NCBI GenBank assembly: GCA_965644315.1
Contig: CBFFRQ010000062.1
Span: forward strand, 496,001-560,000
Source of the DNA: Caecitellus pseudoparvulus
Lineage: Eukaryota > Bigyra: Bicosoecida
Direction of reading: 5' to 3'
DNA length: 64,000 bases
Shown here: positions 9,965-20,204 of the stretch, piece after piece
Layout: each line of letters opens with the position of its first letter
Position numbering within the stretch: position 1 is the stretch's first letter
The notes under the pieces: generated by a model
Seen by the model: only the letters and a program-made list of their open reading frames with translations
Database searches by the model: none
Told to the model about the DNA's origin: nothing
Program-made: the position numbers and the translations under genes

Positions 9965-11927
9965 ATGGCAGCCCAGCCTAATCCAAAGGGCACTGTGCAC
10001 ATGCCAGCTTCCCGTTTGAGGTCCCTGCCTGCCAAGGTTGCGGTGGCATTGCCGCTTCGCTTCACGACGCCGCAGCAGGCAGTGGTGCACTTGCACGGGG
10101 CAAAGCGCCTGGCCAGGGCAGTGTACGGCCAGCAGGGCGATGTGGCCTCCTTGCCCGTCTTCAGCACTCATCCTGAAGATGCAGCCTGTGCTCCGCTGAC
10201 GGGGCAAGCAGTGGCACCGCTGCCTCCCACGCTGGTGCTGTCGGTGCGCAAGACCAGGGACAGGCAGAGCGGCCTGAGCAGCGTGTCAGCGGAATTGACG
10301 GGCATCGTTCACCAGGCATTTGACTTTCGCCAACTCCCTGACTTTTGCTTCTCTGAGGCGGCACACGCGGTGCAGTTGCCGCAGCAGGGCGAGCTTCTGA
10401 ATGCCATAGGCCGTGGTGCTCGAACCAGTTTCCGCAGCTCTGCGCTGTGTGGGCGGGGAGATGACGCGTTAGGCACCTTGACCGATCGCGATGGCCCTCT
10501 CGCCCTTCCCATGCCTGTGCTGGGTGCCTGTGATTATCTTCCAGTGGGGCACCGCTTGCTGCCTGTGCGGGCACCGTTGGATTACAAGTGAGCCTGCACC
10601 CTTCGCCCCAGGCCAGGTTCGTGTGCTAACTCGCCCCTCTCACACTGCACAGGTTCGTCGGGGCACCGTGTGAAGCAGGAGAGGGGATTGCTCCTCGTGG
10701 CGTGCCGTACTCGCTCCAGGAGACGGTCTTCGACCTGCACCAGGAGGGGGCGGCGGTACCCAGCCAGCCCTTGGAGCTGCCGCCTGGAGACGTGTGGCGC
10801 GGCATCCACCTTCCCGTCGTGCTGAGTGTGCTGCGAGTGGTGCGTGGGCTGCTTGCATGGGCGCACATTGCTTGATGTTTGCACTTCCCCACCTGTGCTT
10901 TCACCCGCCCCCTTCAGTTGTTCTCCCTGACGCCGCTGTGGCAAGGGGTCGACTTGGACACCATCTTCGCACTCGCTCTTCCGGACTCCAACAGGGCATG
11001 GCGCACCGCCCTGCGCGGCGTCGCATACAACCTCAACCGCATCCCTTTCCGCCACACTTGGGCACGCCTCGGCTTTGACCCTCGCCGGCACGCTGAGTCT
11101 GTGCTGCACCAAACAGTTGAAGTGCACCGCCCACACCGCAGGTCGCATGCTACGGGCTCAGGGGCCGCCACCGCACCACAGTTGCACAGTTCCATGGCCG
11201 AGGCTGGAACAGAGCTTTGCTTTGCAGCAGGCCTGCTCGGAGAGGGCAAGCAAGGGTGCACGTTCACCGTGTGTGGCGCGCTGACCGAGCCAGGCGTGGT
11301 CGCAGTGCCGCTGACATCGCAGTCGGCGGGCGGCGTCTTCGAGCCGCCATTGGCGGCTGCAGAGACCCCCCAGGTGCGCACATGCGGCACTGAAGGGACG
11401 CTGATGCATGCCTTGCTCACTGGCCGCGCCGTGGTCAGCGACACCCTCGAACTGGAGCAGGACGATGTCGAGCTGTTCACAAACGCGGCAGCCAATGCCA
11501 GGGCGAGCATGCGCCCGGGCCAGGCAGCAGATGACATCGCGTCGCAGTGCAGCACTCTCGCTGGCTTCTTCTCTGCCCTGGTGGCCCCTCTACGCAGCGA
11601 GCAGGCCGTCATGCCTTCATTGGCCTCCCTGCAACTTGTGGCTGACACGGTGGCGCTGCAGGTGTGCCCCGCCCACCAGGAGGCTTGTTTGCAGGTGTTG
11701 GCGCCTGTCACTTCAGAATGTGAGTCGCCGCGCGCTGGCTAGCAGGCGCAACCACCCACCTGCAGGCTGGTCGAGCCCGCCGCCACTGCACAGGGAACGG
11801 ACGGCAAGGCTTCTTGACGAAAGACACTGAGGAGGAGCTGCGGGCGAGACTGGCCCGTGTCGCTTTTGGCACTGCGGAGGGCGCTGCCCCACCGTTCCAC
11901 TTGTGGCGAAGCCCGCCCAAGGCTTGA
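9965..11927 (+). CDS. GTF3C5: TFIIIC subunit GTF3C5 / Tau95-like
   Basis: DNA-binding subunit of TFIIIC, which recognises the A box of tRNA genes for RNA polymerase III. Proposed exons 9965-10587, 10653-10839, 10918-11719 and 11794-11927 give 581 residues with all phases consistent. Family hallmarks seen: a LVLSVRKTRDRQ strand followed by ELTGIVHQAFDFRQLPDF, then APLDYKF across intron 1, the LFSLTPLWQ winged-helix segment opening exon 3, WARLGFDPRRH, and near the end a DGW/TxEEL-type segment read as NGRQGFLTKDTEEEL across intron 3. Reading through intron 3 would instead stop at 11742 without that last block. The acidic tail of animal GTF3C5 is absent. Start chosen as the first ATG in the open frame; the N-terminus is the weakest part. 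Confidence 0.85.
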
Positions 11928-12031
11928 CGCCGTCGCGGTCTGCATGGCCGTGAGTGGGAACAGCAGCTCCCGTGCATTGTGCTGCATGACTGGTGGCAAA
12001 GGGTGCCGCCACGCGATACGCCCCTGCTGCG

Positions 12032-14131
12032 CTAGACACGCTGCAGAGACTGCGCATCTAACGCACCTGCGGCGACTCCTGCATCTGCCTGAGCCCTTGT
12101 ACTGAGTGCCGCCCCCGCCACGCCGTCCAACGCCTCGTCTGTCAGCTCCCGCAGCCAAGAGTCAATGTCGGGCGTGGAAGTGCGGGGCGGCGTGGAGGCC
12201 TGCAGCGGCGCGCCGTAAGTCACACCCGCCCATGCCTGGAGCTGCTCCTCCTCACTCTCGTGCAGAGTGCCGGGCAGCGCCCATGGCTCTTGTGTCGGTA
12301 TGCCGGTCGTGTTGGCGTGCCGCACGATGGGGAGGGCGGAGGAGTCCACTTGCTCCGAGCGGGGCAGCGCCAGCTGGTCCCACACCTGGTCCAGGGCGTG
12401 CAGGAGGTCCCGCAACATGGACATGGTGTGCACTGGCGTGACGGTGAAGCGCAGGCGCTCCTGTCCCCTCGGCACGGTGGGGAAGTTGATGGGCTGCACG
12501 TACACGCCGTGCTGCTGGCGGAGGATGTCCGAGGCGGCCTTGGCCTTGGCGGCGTCCCCGACAAAGACGGGGATGATGTGGGAAATGGAGTCCATGAGAG
12601 GCAGGCCCGCCCCCACCAACAGCTCCTTCAAGCGGTGTGCCTTGGCGTGCATGATGCGGCGCTCCCACTTGGAGTTGGCCAGGTGCTGCACACTGGCCTC
12701 GGCACCCGCCGCGACGACGGGGGGGATGGACGTGGTGAAGATGAACCCTGGCGCAGTGGAGCGCATGGTGTCGATGAGGGGGGCAGAGGCGGCCAGGTAC
12801 CCCCCCACCACACCGTACGCCTTGCCCAGCGTGCCGGTGATCATGGTGAGTCTGCTTGCCTGCCCGTCGCGCTCCGAGATGCCGCCGCCCCTGTCGCCGT
12901 ACAGCCCCACGGCGTGCACCTCGTCGCAGAAGGTCATGGCGCCGAACTCGTCCGCCAGGTCGCAGATGTCGGACAGCGGCGCCACCGTGCCCTCCATGCT
13001 GTTCACGCTCTCGAAAGCGATGAGCTTGGGCGCCTGCGGGTCTGCCTCGGCCAGCAACCGGCGCAAGTCGTCCATGTCGTTGTGTTTGTAGATGACCTTG
13101 CGCACACGGGCGTTGCGCACGCCGTGGATCATGCTGGCGTGGTTCATGGCGTCGGAGAAAATGATCAGCTCAGGGAACACCTTGCCCAGCGTGGCCAGCA
13201 CAGTCTCGTTGGCGACATAGCAGGAAGAAAACACCAATGCACTTTCTGCACTGTGCAGGTCTGCCAGCGTGCGCTCCAGGGCGACGTGGTGCACGTTCGT
13301 GCCGGAGATGTTGCGCGTGCCGCCTGCGCCGGCGCCGCAGTCGTCCAGGGCGCGGTGCATGGCAGCCAGCACTGCGGGGTGCTGGCCCATGCCCAGGTAG
13401 TCGTTGCTGCACCAGGACACAAGGGTGGCTGCGCCTCCATCTGTCGTGGTGTGTGGGAAGTTGCCAGCCTGGGAAGGGAGGGTGGCGGTGCGGGTGCGAG
13501 TGTGATGTGCGGTCCAGGTGAGGGAGGGCAAGTGCACCGTACCTTTCGAGCCTGTTCCAGGAACACACGGTATCGCCCCTCAGCCTTGATGGTGTCCACT
13601 ATGCCCTGGAACTTGTCACGGTACCAGCCTGCACAGGGGCGAGGGCGGTGTGTCGGCGTGATCACACCACATGGATGCACGGAACTCTGCTGCATCAGCT
13701 GCACTCACCGCTTGAAAGGTGCGCCTTGGCACCAGAGGCAGCACTGGCGTGGCCCTGGGTCTCATCTTGCGAATCTTCAGTCACGCAAGGTGCGCCACAT
13801 GCAACTGCAGCGGCAGGGCAGGCAGTGAAGTGAGGTGACACGCAGGCGATGCCGTCAGCGTTTCGCCGCAGCAGCTGGCCTCGAACGCACCCTGAACCCC
13901 GCAGGCGCTGCATGTGGTCATGTCGTCCAGCTCACGATTCGATGCTGCTGCATCTGCCAGGTGCAGGTATGGGGACTCATGTGTCCGGACCATGTGCGGG
14001 CACTGCACAGCCAGCTGCGGCACCTGCCCCGTCACGGCCGCTGCAGGTGTGCCTGTCTGCGTGATACTGTGCAGGAAGGGGCACTTCCGCACAGCCCCAG
14101 CGGCCCGAGTGGCCACACGTGGGGCAGACAT
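12032..14131 (-). CDS. ALAS: 5-aminolevulinate synthase, mitochondrial
   Basis: Condenses glycine and succinyl-CoA to 5-aminolevulinate, the first step of heme synthesis, with PLP in the mitochondrial matrix. Exons on the minus strand: 14131-13936, 13804-13709, 13628-13543 and 13468-12032, giving 604 residues. Seen: [12 protein letters not shown] at the catalytic-core entry, [37 protein letters not shown] (PLP-ring histidine and aspartate) and [13 protein letters not shown] with the Schiff-base lysine. The first exon holds two CP heme-regulatory motifs (RKCPFLHS and VQCPHM, cysteines about residues 17 and 44), as in animal ALAS presequences. Those motifs support the start at 14131 and the 131-nt first intron. 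A hydrophilic tail of about 100 residues follows the core. Convergent with GTF3C5, stops about 105 bp apart. Confidence 0.95.
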
Positions 14132-14516
14132 GGCTGATGCAGCGCACGGTAATCAGATGCAGGAAGGAGGCGCGCGAGGCGATGAAGGTAGTTGAGATTT
14201 GCCCAGCAGCGCGGCCACCCAGCGTTTCGTGCCGAAACGTGCGGGGGCAGACTGCCCCCCTTGCGGTGGTGGTCCCGCTTCACCTTTGCACCTGGCCACT
14301 GCAAAAAACAACTCACAGCGTGATAAACAGACCCGAAAGACACGTCCTGTCCAGCGAAGCCGGAAGCCATCGCCCTCCGTCGCCTGCCTCGTCGCTGCGA
14401 GTGCTGGCACCAGGGCAAGCCCTGGAGCGAGGTGGCTGGGCAGAATCAAGTGGCTGAGGACTGCGGCGTGCTCACCCTGTTGTCGCAGGGAGTGTTAGCA
14501 CTTTCGTCATCGCAGC
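14132..14516. other. Divergent promoter region of ALAS and LAMTOR1-like gene
   Basis: About 385 bp between two divergent start codons. No conserved coding segment or repeat recognised; presumably holds both promoters and 5' leaders. Confidence 0.5.
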
Positions 14517-15306
14517 ATGGGCTGCTGCTCCAGCAAGGCAGATGGTTCGCTCGTGCAGTGCACCTGCGGAAGTAGAGACCACGCGCACAGACATGCCTCC
14601 TCCCCGCGCCACAGAGCCAGACAGGCAAGGTCTCCTGGACGGAACACAGCATGAAGACGACGTGCTGGCATCGTCAGCCCCAGGTGCTGCCTCTCGCGCC
14701 GCGCCCATGTCCATCGGCCACCGTGGCTCTCGCGCTGGCCTGGGAGGACCAAGCCCTGGCCTCGCAGCTTCGTGCGTCTGCCGCCCACGCCCCGCAGCCC
14801 GACGCCGGTGTCGCACTGCGTGCCGCCATGCTTCGCAACAGAGTTCCAAGCAGCATGCCCATGCCCAGCAGCAGCATGCAGCGCCGGGCGTTTCACGAGG
14901 AGCACTTGAAACGCGTCGTGGACCGAGCAGAGGAGTGCGTTGCGCCACTGCTGCCCACGCCTGTGCATTGCCAAGCACACCTGGCCCCGCCCTGTCCCGC
15001 AGTGACATGATTGACATTTTCCAGTCTGCACTGGACTTCGAGCAGGAGGACCCATCCCACGCGGGTGCCCTCGCCTACATTTCCAGCATGCGCAGCACAC
15101 ACGTCAACTGCGCGGCAGTGCAACCCCGCTTCCCAGCCTGGTGGCCCGCCACCGGAGACGGCGCCAAGGCCAGCGTGCAAGCAGACCCTCAGGCTGCCGG
15201 GAAGGCGCAGGCTGTGGCGGAGAAGGTGAGCGCTGCCGTGGCGCGTGCCGCCCTCAGCCGGGAAGCAGTGCGGCCCATCGTCACCACCTTCACGTCGGCG
15301 GCGTGA
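14517..15306 (+). CDS. LAMTOR1: LAMTOR1/p18-like Ragulator subunit
   Basis: Probable lipid-anchored scaffold of the Ragulator complex, which holds Rag GTPases on lysosomes or endosomes for TORC1 signalling. Proposed exons 14517-14552, 14684-14934 and 15003-15306 give 196 residues in phase. The start MGCCSSK is a classic N-myristoylation plus palmitoylation signal and matches the MGCC start of human LAMTOR1. The segment HLKRVVDRAEDDMIDIF, assembled across the last intron, resembles the LAMTOR helix around N-L-I-D-V. The C-terminal helix AVAEKVSAAVARAALS followed by IVTTF parallels the conserved end of p18. The middle is low complexity, and the first intron is the weakest join. Small lipidated adaptors of other families are the alternative. 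Confidence 0.6.
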
Positions 15307-15308
15307 AG

Positions 15309-16070
15309 TCAGATGTCCACAATCACATACACGTGCACGCCCTCTGAGGAGGCACCCTCGTCCACCTGCTTGTCACCCCCGCCCAGTCCGTGCACTTGCA
15401 TGTTGGAGTAGGTGATGGCCTTCACCTCGGTGCCTTGTGGGTGCTTGGCCAGGCTGAAGCGCTCCCCTCGGCAGGCCAGCGTGACGCTGTACTGGCCTGC
15501 GGCGTCTCCAGAGCAGGCGCCAGAGGTGCTGCTCGGCATGACCAATCGCGTCACTTGCACGTCGCAGGCAATGAGGTCGTCAGTTGCGAAGCGGAAGAGA
15601 GCCTCGTCCAGCAGATGAAACACCAGTCCCAGCACATCTTTACCGGTGGCTGTGACTTCCCAGTCCAGCGCTGGGTCAGGTTCCACAGTGCCCAATTCAG
15701 TCATGTACCCAAACATGGCCAGCGTCACCTGTTCAAGGGCCTGTGCGAGGTCGCTGCCCCCTGTGGGCACAGCAGGAGCAGAATTGCGCTGGCGAAGGCG
15801 TGGCGAAACGCGCATGGAACGCACAGGCATGCAGCTGCACGTCCGCTGTGTGGTCCAAGTCTGTGAGGCCAATGCAGCATGGTGGGGACATGACTACACA
15901 GCCTCACTGCTTCGCTGCGCCTCACATTCGTACTGCTGCTCAGTCACATGAGGCCAGGTCAGCTCCTTGGCGGGCGTGGCTGCTGCGACGGGGTCTGGCT
16001 GGCTTGCCTCTCGCCTGCGCTTGCGCCGCGCTCTCTGGGGCAACTGGGGGACAGCGGCTTGGCTTGCCAT
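15309..16070 (-). CDS. ZBTB8OS: Archease, tRNA-ligase activator
   Basis: Archease promotes guanylylation and multiple turnover of the RtcB tRNA ligase. Exons 16070-15926, 15860-15825 and 15760-15309, with introns of 65 and 64 nt, give 210 residues. Joining them reconstitutes the family signature YEYLDHTADVQLHAWG, then AMFGYMTELGTVEP, LLDEALFRFATDD and HPQGTEVKAITYSNMQV, ending VYVIVDI. The aspartate of the DHTADV motif and the C-terminal acidic residue used in metal binding are present. The first ATG is preceded by no other in-frame ATG and adds a basic N-terminal extension of about 40 residues. Its stop codon lies two bases from the stop of the convergent LAMTOR1-like gene. Confidence 0.95.
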
Positions 16071-16408
16071 GGCGCCAGTGGCTAGATCCGGCCCAGGGGA
16101 ACGGTTTGGTCAGTTGCGACGCTTCATTTTGGCAAACCTGGCGCATTGACTTCATCTACTGGTAATAATCCATGCACGAATTGCAAACATGGGTCGTTGT
16201 CTCCCCGTATGTCGCATGCCCCCACGCATCGGGTGCCTTCCTCCGTTCACAATCCAACACATTCCTGCGCCGGACCCTCACCGAGACATCCTCTTAGGGC
16301 CCCTCTCCACCGTAGGCACAGTCCTGCTCTGCTGCGCCAGCTGCGCTCCGGCGCCTGCGCGTTTCAAGCTGTGTTTGAGGCTCTGCGTGCCAGCACGTCT
16401 TCACCACC
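16071..16408. other. Divergent intergenic region
   Basis: About 340 bp between the archease start and the proposed start of the RRM gene. Nothing recognisable beyond expected promoter and leader sequence. Confidence 0.45.
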
Positions 16409-18078
16409 ATGGCTGCCTCCACCTTGCCCGTCAGCTCCATGCTGACCATGTCTCTCGATGACATCACAGCACAAGCATCAAAGGCCCGCCGCCAAACGCG
16501 CCCGTACGTGTTGCTCGTGGCGTGGTGGGGCGGCAGTGAAACGCGTGCCCGCCGCCCACGCTGAACGCTCCTGAGCTTGCCTTGCCCGTGGCGCCCATCT
16601 GGGCAGAGTGCACCGGACTCGTCATGAACTGCCACACCCACGCATCCCTCATGGAAGCGCGAGCTGTCTATCGCGGGACGGCGCGTGCCTGCGGCTGTCC
16701 GTGTCCCCGGTTGGCCCCGTCTCAAATGCCGCTGCGGCGCACCTCCCAACACGAACCCTGCTCGCCCTGCCGCAGTCGCCGCGTGGACACAACTGCGCCT
16801 TTCGCGCGGTCTCCAGGTGGTGGGAGTGGCCGTAAGAACATGATGGGTGACCAGGCCTGCCGCGTGTACGTGCACAACTTGGACTGGTCCGTCACCTGGC
16901 AGCAGCTGAAAGACCACATGCGCCAAGCCGGCGACGTGGCTCACGTGGACCTGCTCACGACCGGCAACGGCCGCTCTCGAGGGTGTGCCATCGTGGAGTT
17001 CGCTTCGCCCGCCGACGCACAAGCCGCCATTTCAACGCTGAACGACTCAGAGCTGGCTGGGCGGCAGATGCTGGTGCGGGAAGATCGGGAGGCGGTGCAC
17101 AAGGGACCCCCTCCGTCGGCGGCAGCGGGAGCGGCAACCGGCGGTGGCAGCGCTGCCCCTGACGTGCAGGCCATTTACGTGGGCAACCTCCCCTGGGAGT
17201 GCACGTGGCAGGATTTGAAGGACCTGGTGAAGGCGCATACATCTGGCCACATCGTGCGAGCTGATGTCGCGGCACACGCCGACTCTGGGCGCAGCGCAGG
17301 CTGGGGCCGAGTGGAGTTCAACTCGGCTGGCGCGGCGGCTGCCGCTGAGCGGGCCCTGCAGGGCGTGCAGGTGGCGGGTCGGGCTGTGAACGTGTACCTG
17401 GCATCTGGGGCCGTGCCGCCGGGCAAGGGCACTCTGGGCGCACCCCTCATCCCAGGCGGGGCGCCTGCGCGCCCAGCAGCTCCCATGGGCGGCGCCGGCC
17501 GTGGGGGGGGTGGCCAGCGTCAGGGCCCCGCCGCCTGCCGAGTGTACGTGGGCGGCCTGCCCTGGAGTGCGACGTGGCAGGATGTGAAGGACCACTTCCG
17601 CAGCGTGGGCAGCGTGGCACACGTGGACGTGCTCATGCGGCGCGATGGCAAGAGCACCGGCAGCGCCATTGTGGAGTTTGATTCGCCCCAGGCGGCCCGC
17701 GCAGCCATCGCCACGCTGAACGACACCGACTTCATGGGGCGCTTTCTGAACGTGCGGGAGGACAGGGAGGCTGGTGGGGGCGCGCCACAGCCCGTGCCTG
17801 GCCTGCGGGGCTCCGGCGGCCTGCACGTGTCGGGTGGCGCCGCTGGCCGTGGCGCGCACGGTGACTCGGGCATCGTCATCTCTGGCATGCCAGGCGGGCT
17901 GACGTGGCAGGACCTCAAGGACGAATTCTCCAGCAAGTTCCCGTCTGTCACGTACGCCTCTGTGTCAGGGCCCACCGGCATCGTGCGTTTCAACAACGCC
18001 ACAGACGCGCGCAACGCTGTGCGGGACTACAACGGTGTCGAGTTCAATGGCGTGCGTGTCACTGTGCGGCTGGAGTGA
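16409..18078 (+). CDS. Four-RRM SR/Gbp2-like RNA-binding protein
   Basis: Probable nuclear pre-mRNA or mRNA-export factor of the Gbp2/SR type. Exons 16409-16503 and 16776-18078 give 465 residues. The first exon encodes MSLDDITAQASKARR, similar to the short N-terminal motif of export adaptors, but its join through a 272-nt intron is less certain; without it the start would be the ATG at 16841. Four RRMs follow, opening CRVYVHNLDW, AIYVGNLPW, CRVYVGGLPW and GIVISGMPGG. Every RRM carries TWQ(D/Q)(L/V)KD at the start of its first helix, close to the SWQDLKD signature of SR-protein pseudo-RRMs. Linkers are Gly/Ala/Pro-rich. No RS domain is visible. The last domain ends the protein (VRVTVRLE). Confidence 0.85.
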
Positions 18079-18310
18079 GGCGACGCCCCCTGCCCCGGTT
18101 GGCATTGGAGGGCAGCGGCAAAACTCCGCTTCGAACGACATCGGAATCCAATTGGCTAGACACGCTCACCACTCCCTGCAACTGGTTTATCCCTGCCTTG
18201 CCGCTGTGCGTGGCAGGCGGTGAGTCCTTGGCCTCGTTCATTCCGCACCGCTCACCACGCCGAAGCATTTCCAGCGGCGTCCAAGGCACCAAACGGCACA
18301 CTTCGGCGAG

Positions 18311-19991
18311 ATGGACTGCCCGGTATTAGATTTCCTAGGATCAGACGTCTCAGAGGTGTCCCAGACAAGTGGTGCGAGCCCGTTGGCCCCCAGTTTGCCG
18401 ACCCGCAGCCTGGCACCAGATCCCCTGGCCTGCTCCATCCTCAGGCATCGAAGTTGTCACTTGCGAAGAGCCAGACGCCACTGAGGAGGCTCGACTCGCT
18501 CACGAGCTTCGAGAGTCTGCAAGTGTTGCTGGAGATGTCATCTTTAGATTCAGCCCTTCCTCAGCTGCGACGGGTGAAGCGACATCCTCAACCCCAGTGA
18601 CAGCTGCTGCAGCGGCTGCAGGATGGGGTGGGGGTGAGGAGCAGGCACTGTACACTACTGACCCCTCCACCGCCATGGTGCCCCTGACAGTGCGCCACCA
18701 ACACACCCAGGTGGACGTCGAAGGAGAGCCTGAAGATGTCCGGTGTTGGGCCCTGGCCCTCGCCCGCGACCCTGCCCTCGCTCGGGCGCTGGCTGAGCTG
18801 CGGGTCGACCCCCCCTCCACCGCAAACCCCCTCATCGTCCACGTACCCAAGTCACTGCACGCACATAGAGAAGACATCTGCACTGCTCTGGACACGGGCT
18901 TTGTCAGCGGGGGCGCCTTGACTTCGCGCAGCATACAGTGTTTGCGGCGCGTGTTGGGAGTGCACGTAGCCGTCCCCGAGCCACCCCAGGCGGGCCTAAC
19001 GCTGGTGGAGCACCTGCTCATGTTCACTTCCAGCGCCATTTTGGACGAGCTGTCCTCGACCGGGACGGCTGCAGGGACACAGGTGGCGCTGGCACCAGGA
19101 ACGCAGCAACGCATGCGCGACCTGCTGCAGTGGGCTCAAGAGTACGAAGACAACACCCTGACGCCAGGCTCGTGGCCCCCTCACGACGCCCAAGTCCAAG
19201 TGCAGAAGGTGGACCTCCCACTGCACCGGTGCCTCACGCAGCACTGCTCGGACTTCCTGTGGGCTGGCCTGTCGGAAGTGTGGGCTTCGACGGAGGGCCC
19301 GCTGCCCACGCTCGCGTGGAGTGACGGCACCTTGCCCCCCAGCACCATGGCAGCTGCCCTCGTCATGCTGTACGCCCCTCAAGCATCCCTGCCACTGTAC
19401 CATCAGGTGGATGCGCTGCAGGTGGCTGTGCTGCTGCAGCAGCTGCAAATGCCGCAGGCGGTGCAGGTGATCTTGACAGCAGTGGGGCACTCCATGGACA
19501 CGGACACAGCGCTGTCCCTTGCCCACGCTGATGCAGAGGGTGCAGCTTCCCTGCCTGAGCAGGTGTATGAATCCGCCATGACGCAGCTGCTGAGCAACTT
19601 GGAGGAGTTGCAAGGCAGCGAGCAGTGGCAGGCCATGCCCGAGCCCCTACGCAAGCGCGTGACAGCCTTGTCCACAGCGCAGCGGGCCAACCCTCTGGGG
19701 GGTGCAATGATTGTGCGCCCTTCGGAACTCCTGGGCATCGCTGCCGAGTCCCTGGAGCACATGGCTGACGCACAGGCGGTAACGCAGGAGAACATCGAAC
19801 GCACCCGCCGAACGATGAGCACGGAGCTGCACACTGGTGCCAACCCCGCAACTGCCGCCCAGCGCCAACGCTGGCACTTGTACCTGGGTCAGCAGGAGGC
19901 GGCTCTCGCGAGACGGGCGAAGGCGATCCAGGAGCTCTCAGCGTTCTACAAGGAACAGAAGGCTGTCTTTGCAGCCATTGACACCAGCTGA
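18311..19991 (+). CDS. BTB/BACK-like domain protein
   Basis: Likely substrate adaptor for a CUL3-type ubiquitin ligase or a related scaffold. Proposed exons 18311-18368 and 18445-19991, with a 76-nt intron, give 534 residues starting MDCPVLDFLGSD. In the second half, ALVMLYAPQASLPLY is followed by LLQQLQMPQAVQVIL, matching the BTB segment that precedes helices binding CUL3. A BACK-like stretch with MTQLLSNLEELQGS comes next. The C-terminal 120 residues are helical and charged, possibly coiled coil. No Kelch or ankyrin repeats are visible. The first half may contain a degenerate second BTB. The exact substrate role is unknown. Confidence 0.65.
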
Positions 19992-20204
19992 GCATCTCGG
20001 CAGCGTGCTGAAGCCGACTTGCTGTAGCTAATGATTGAAGGGTGTGTGCGCGACCAGGCACAGCCCCTGTGCCCGTCTTGGATTTGCGTGGCTTGGCCTG
20101 CAGCAACAGCGCCAGTTGCGCCACCTGCACACAATCCAACACACCCCCCGACACACACCGCCGACACACAGCAGGGTTGTGCGAGTCCCACCTCCTGCAC
20201 CACC

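Noticed and set aside
12260-13828. 522-codon plus-strand frame opposite ALAS
   Set aside because: It runs through ALAS introns and mirrors conserved ALAS codons; no protein feature supports it.
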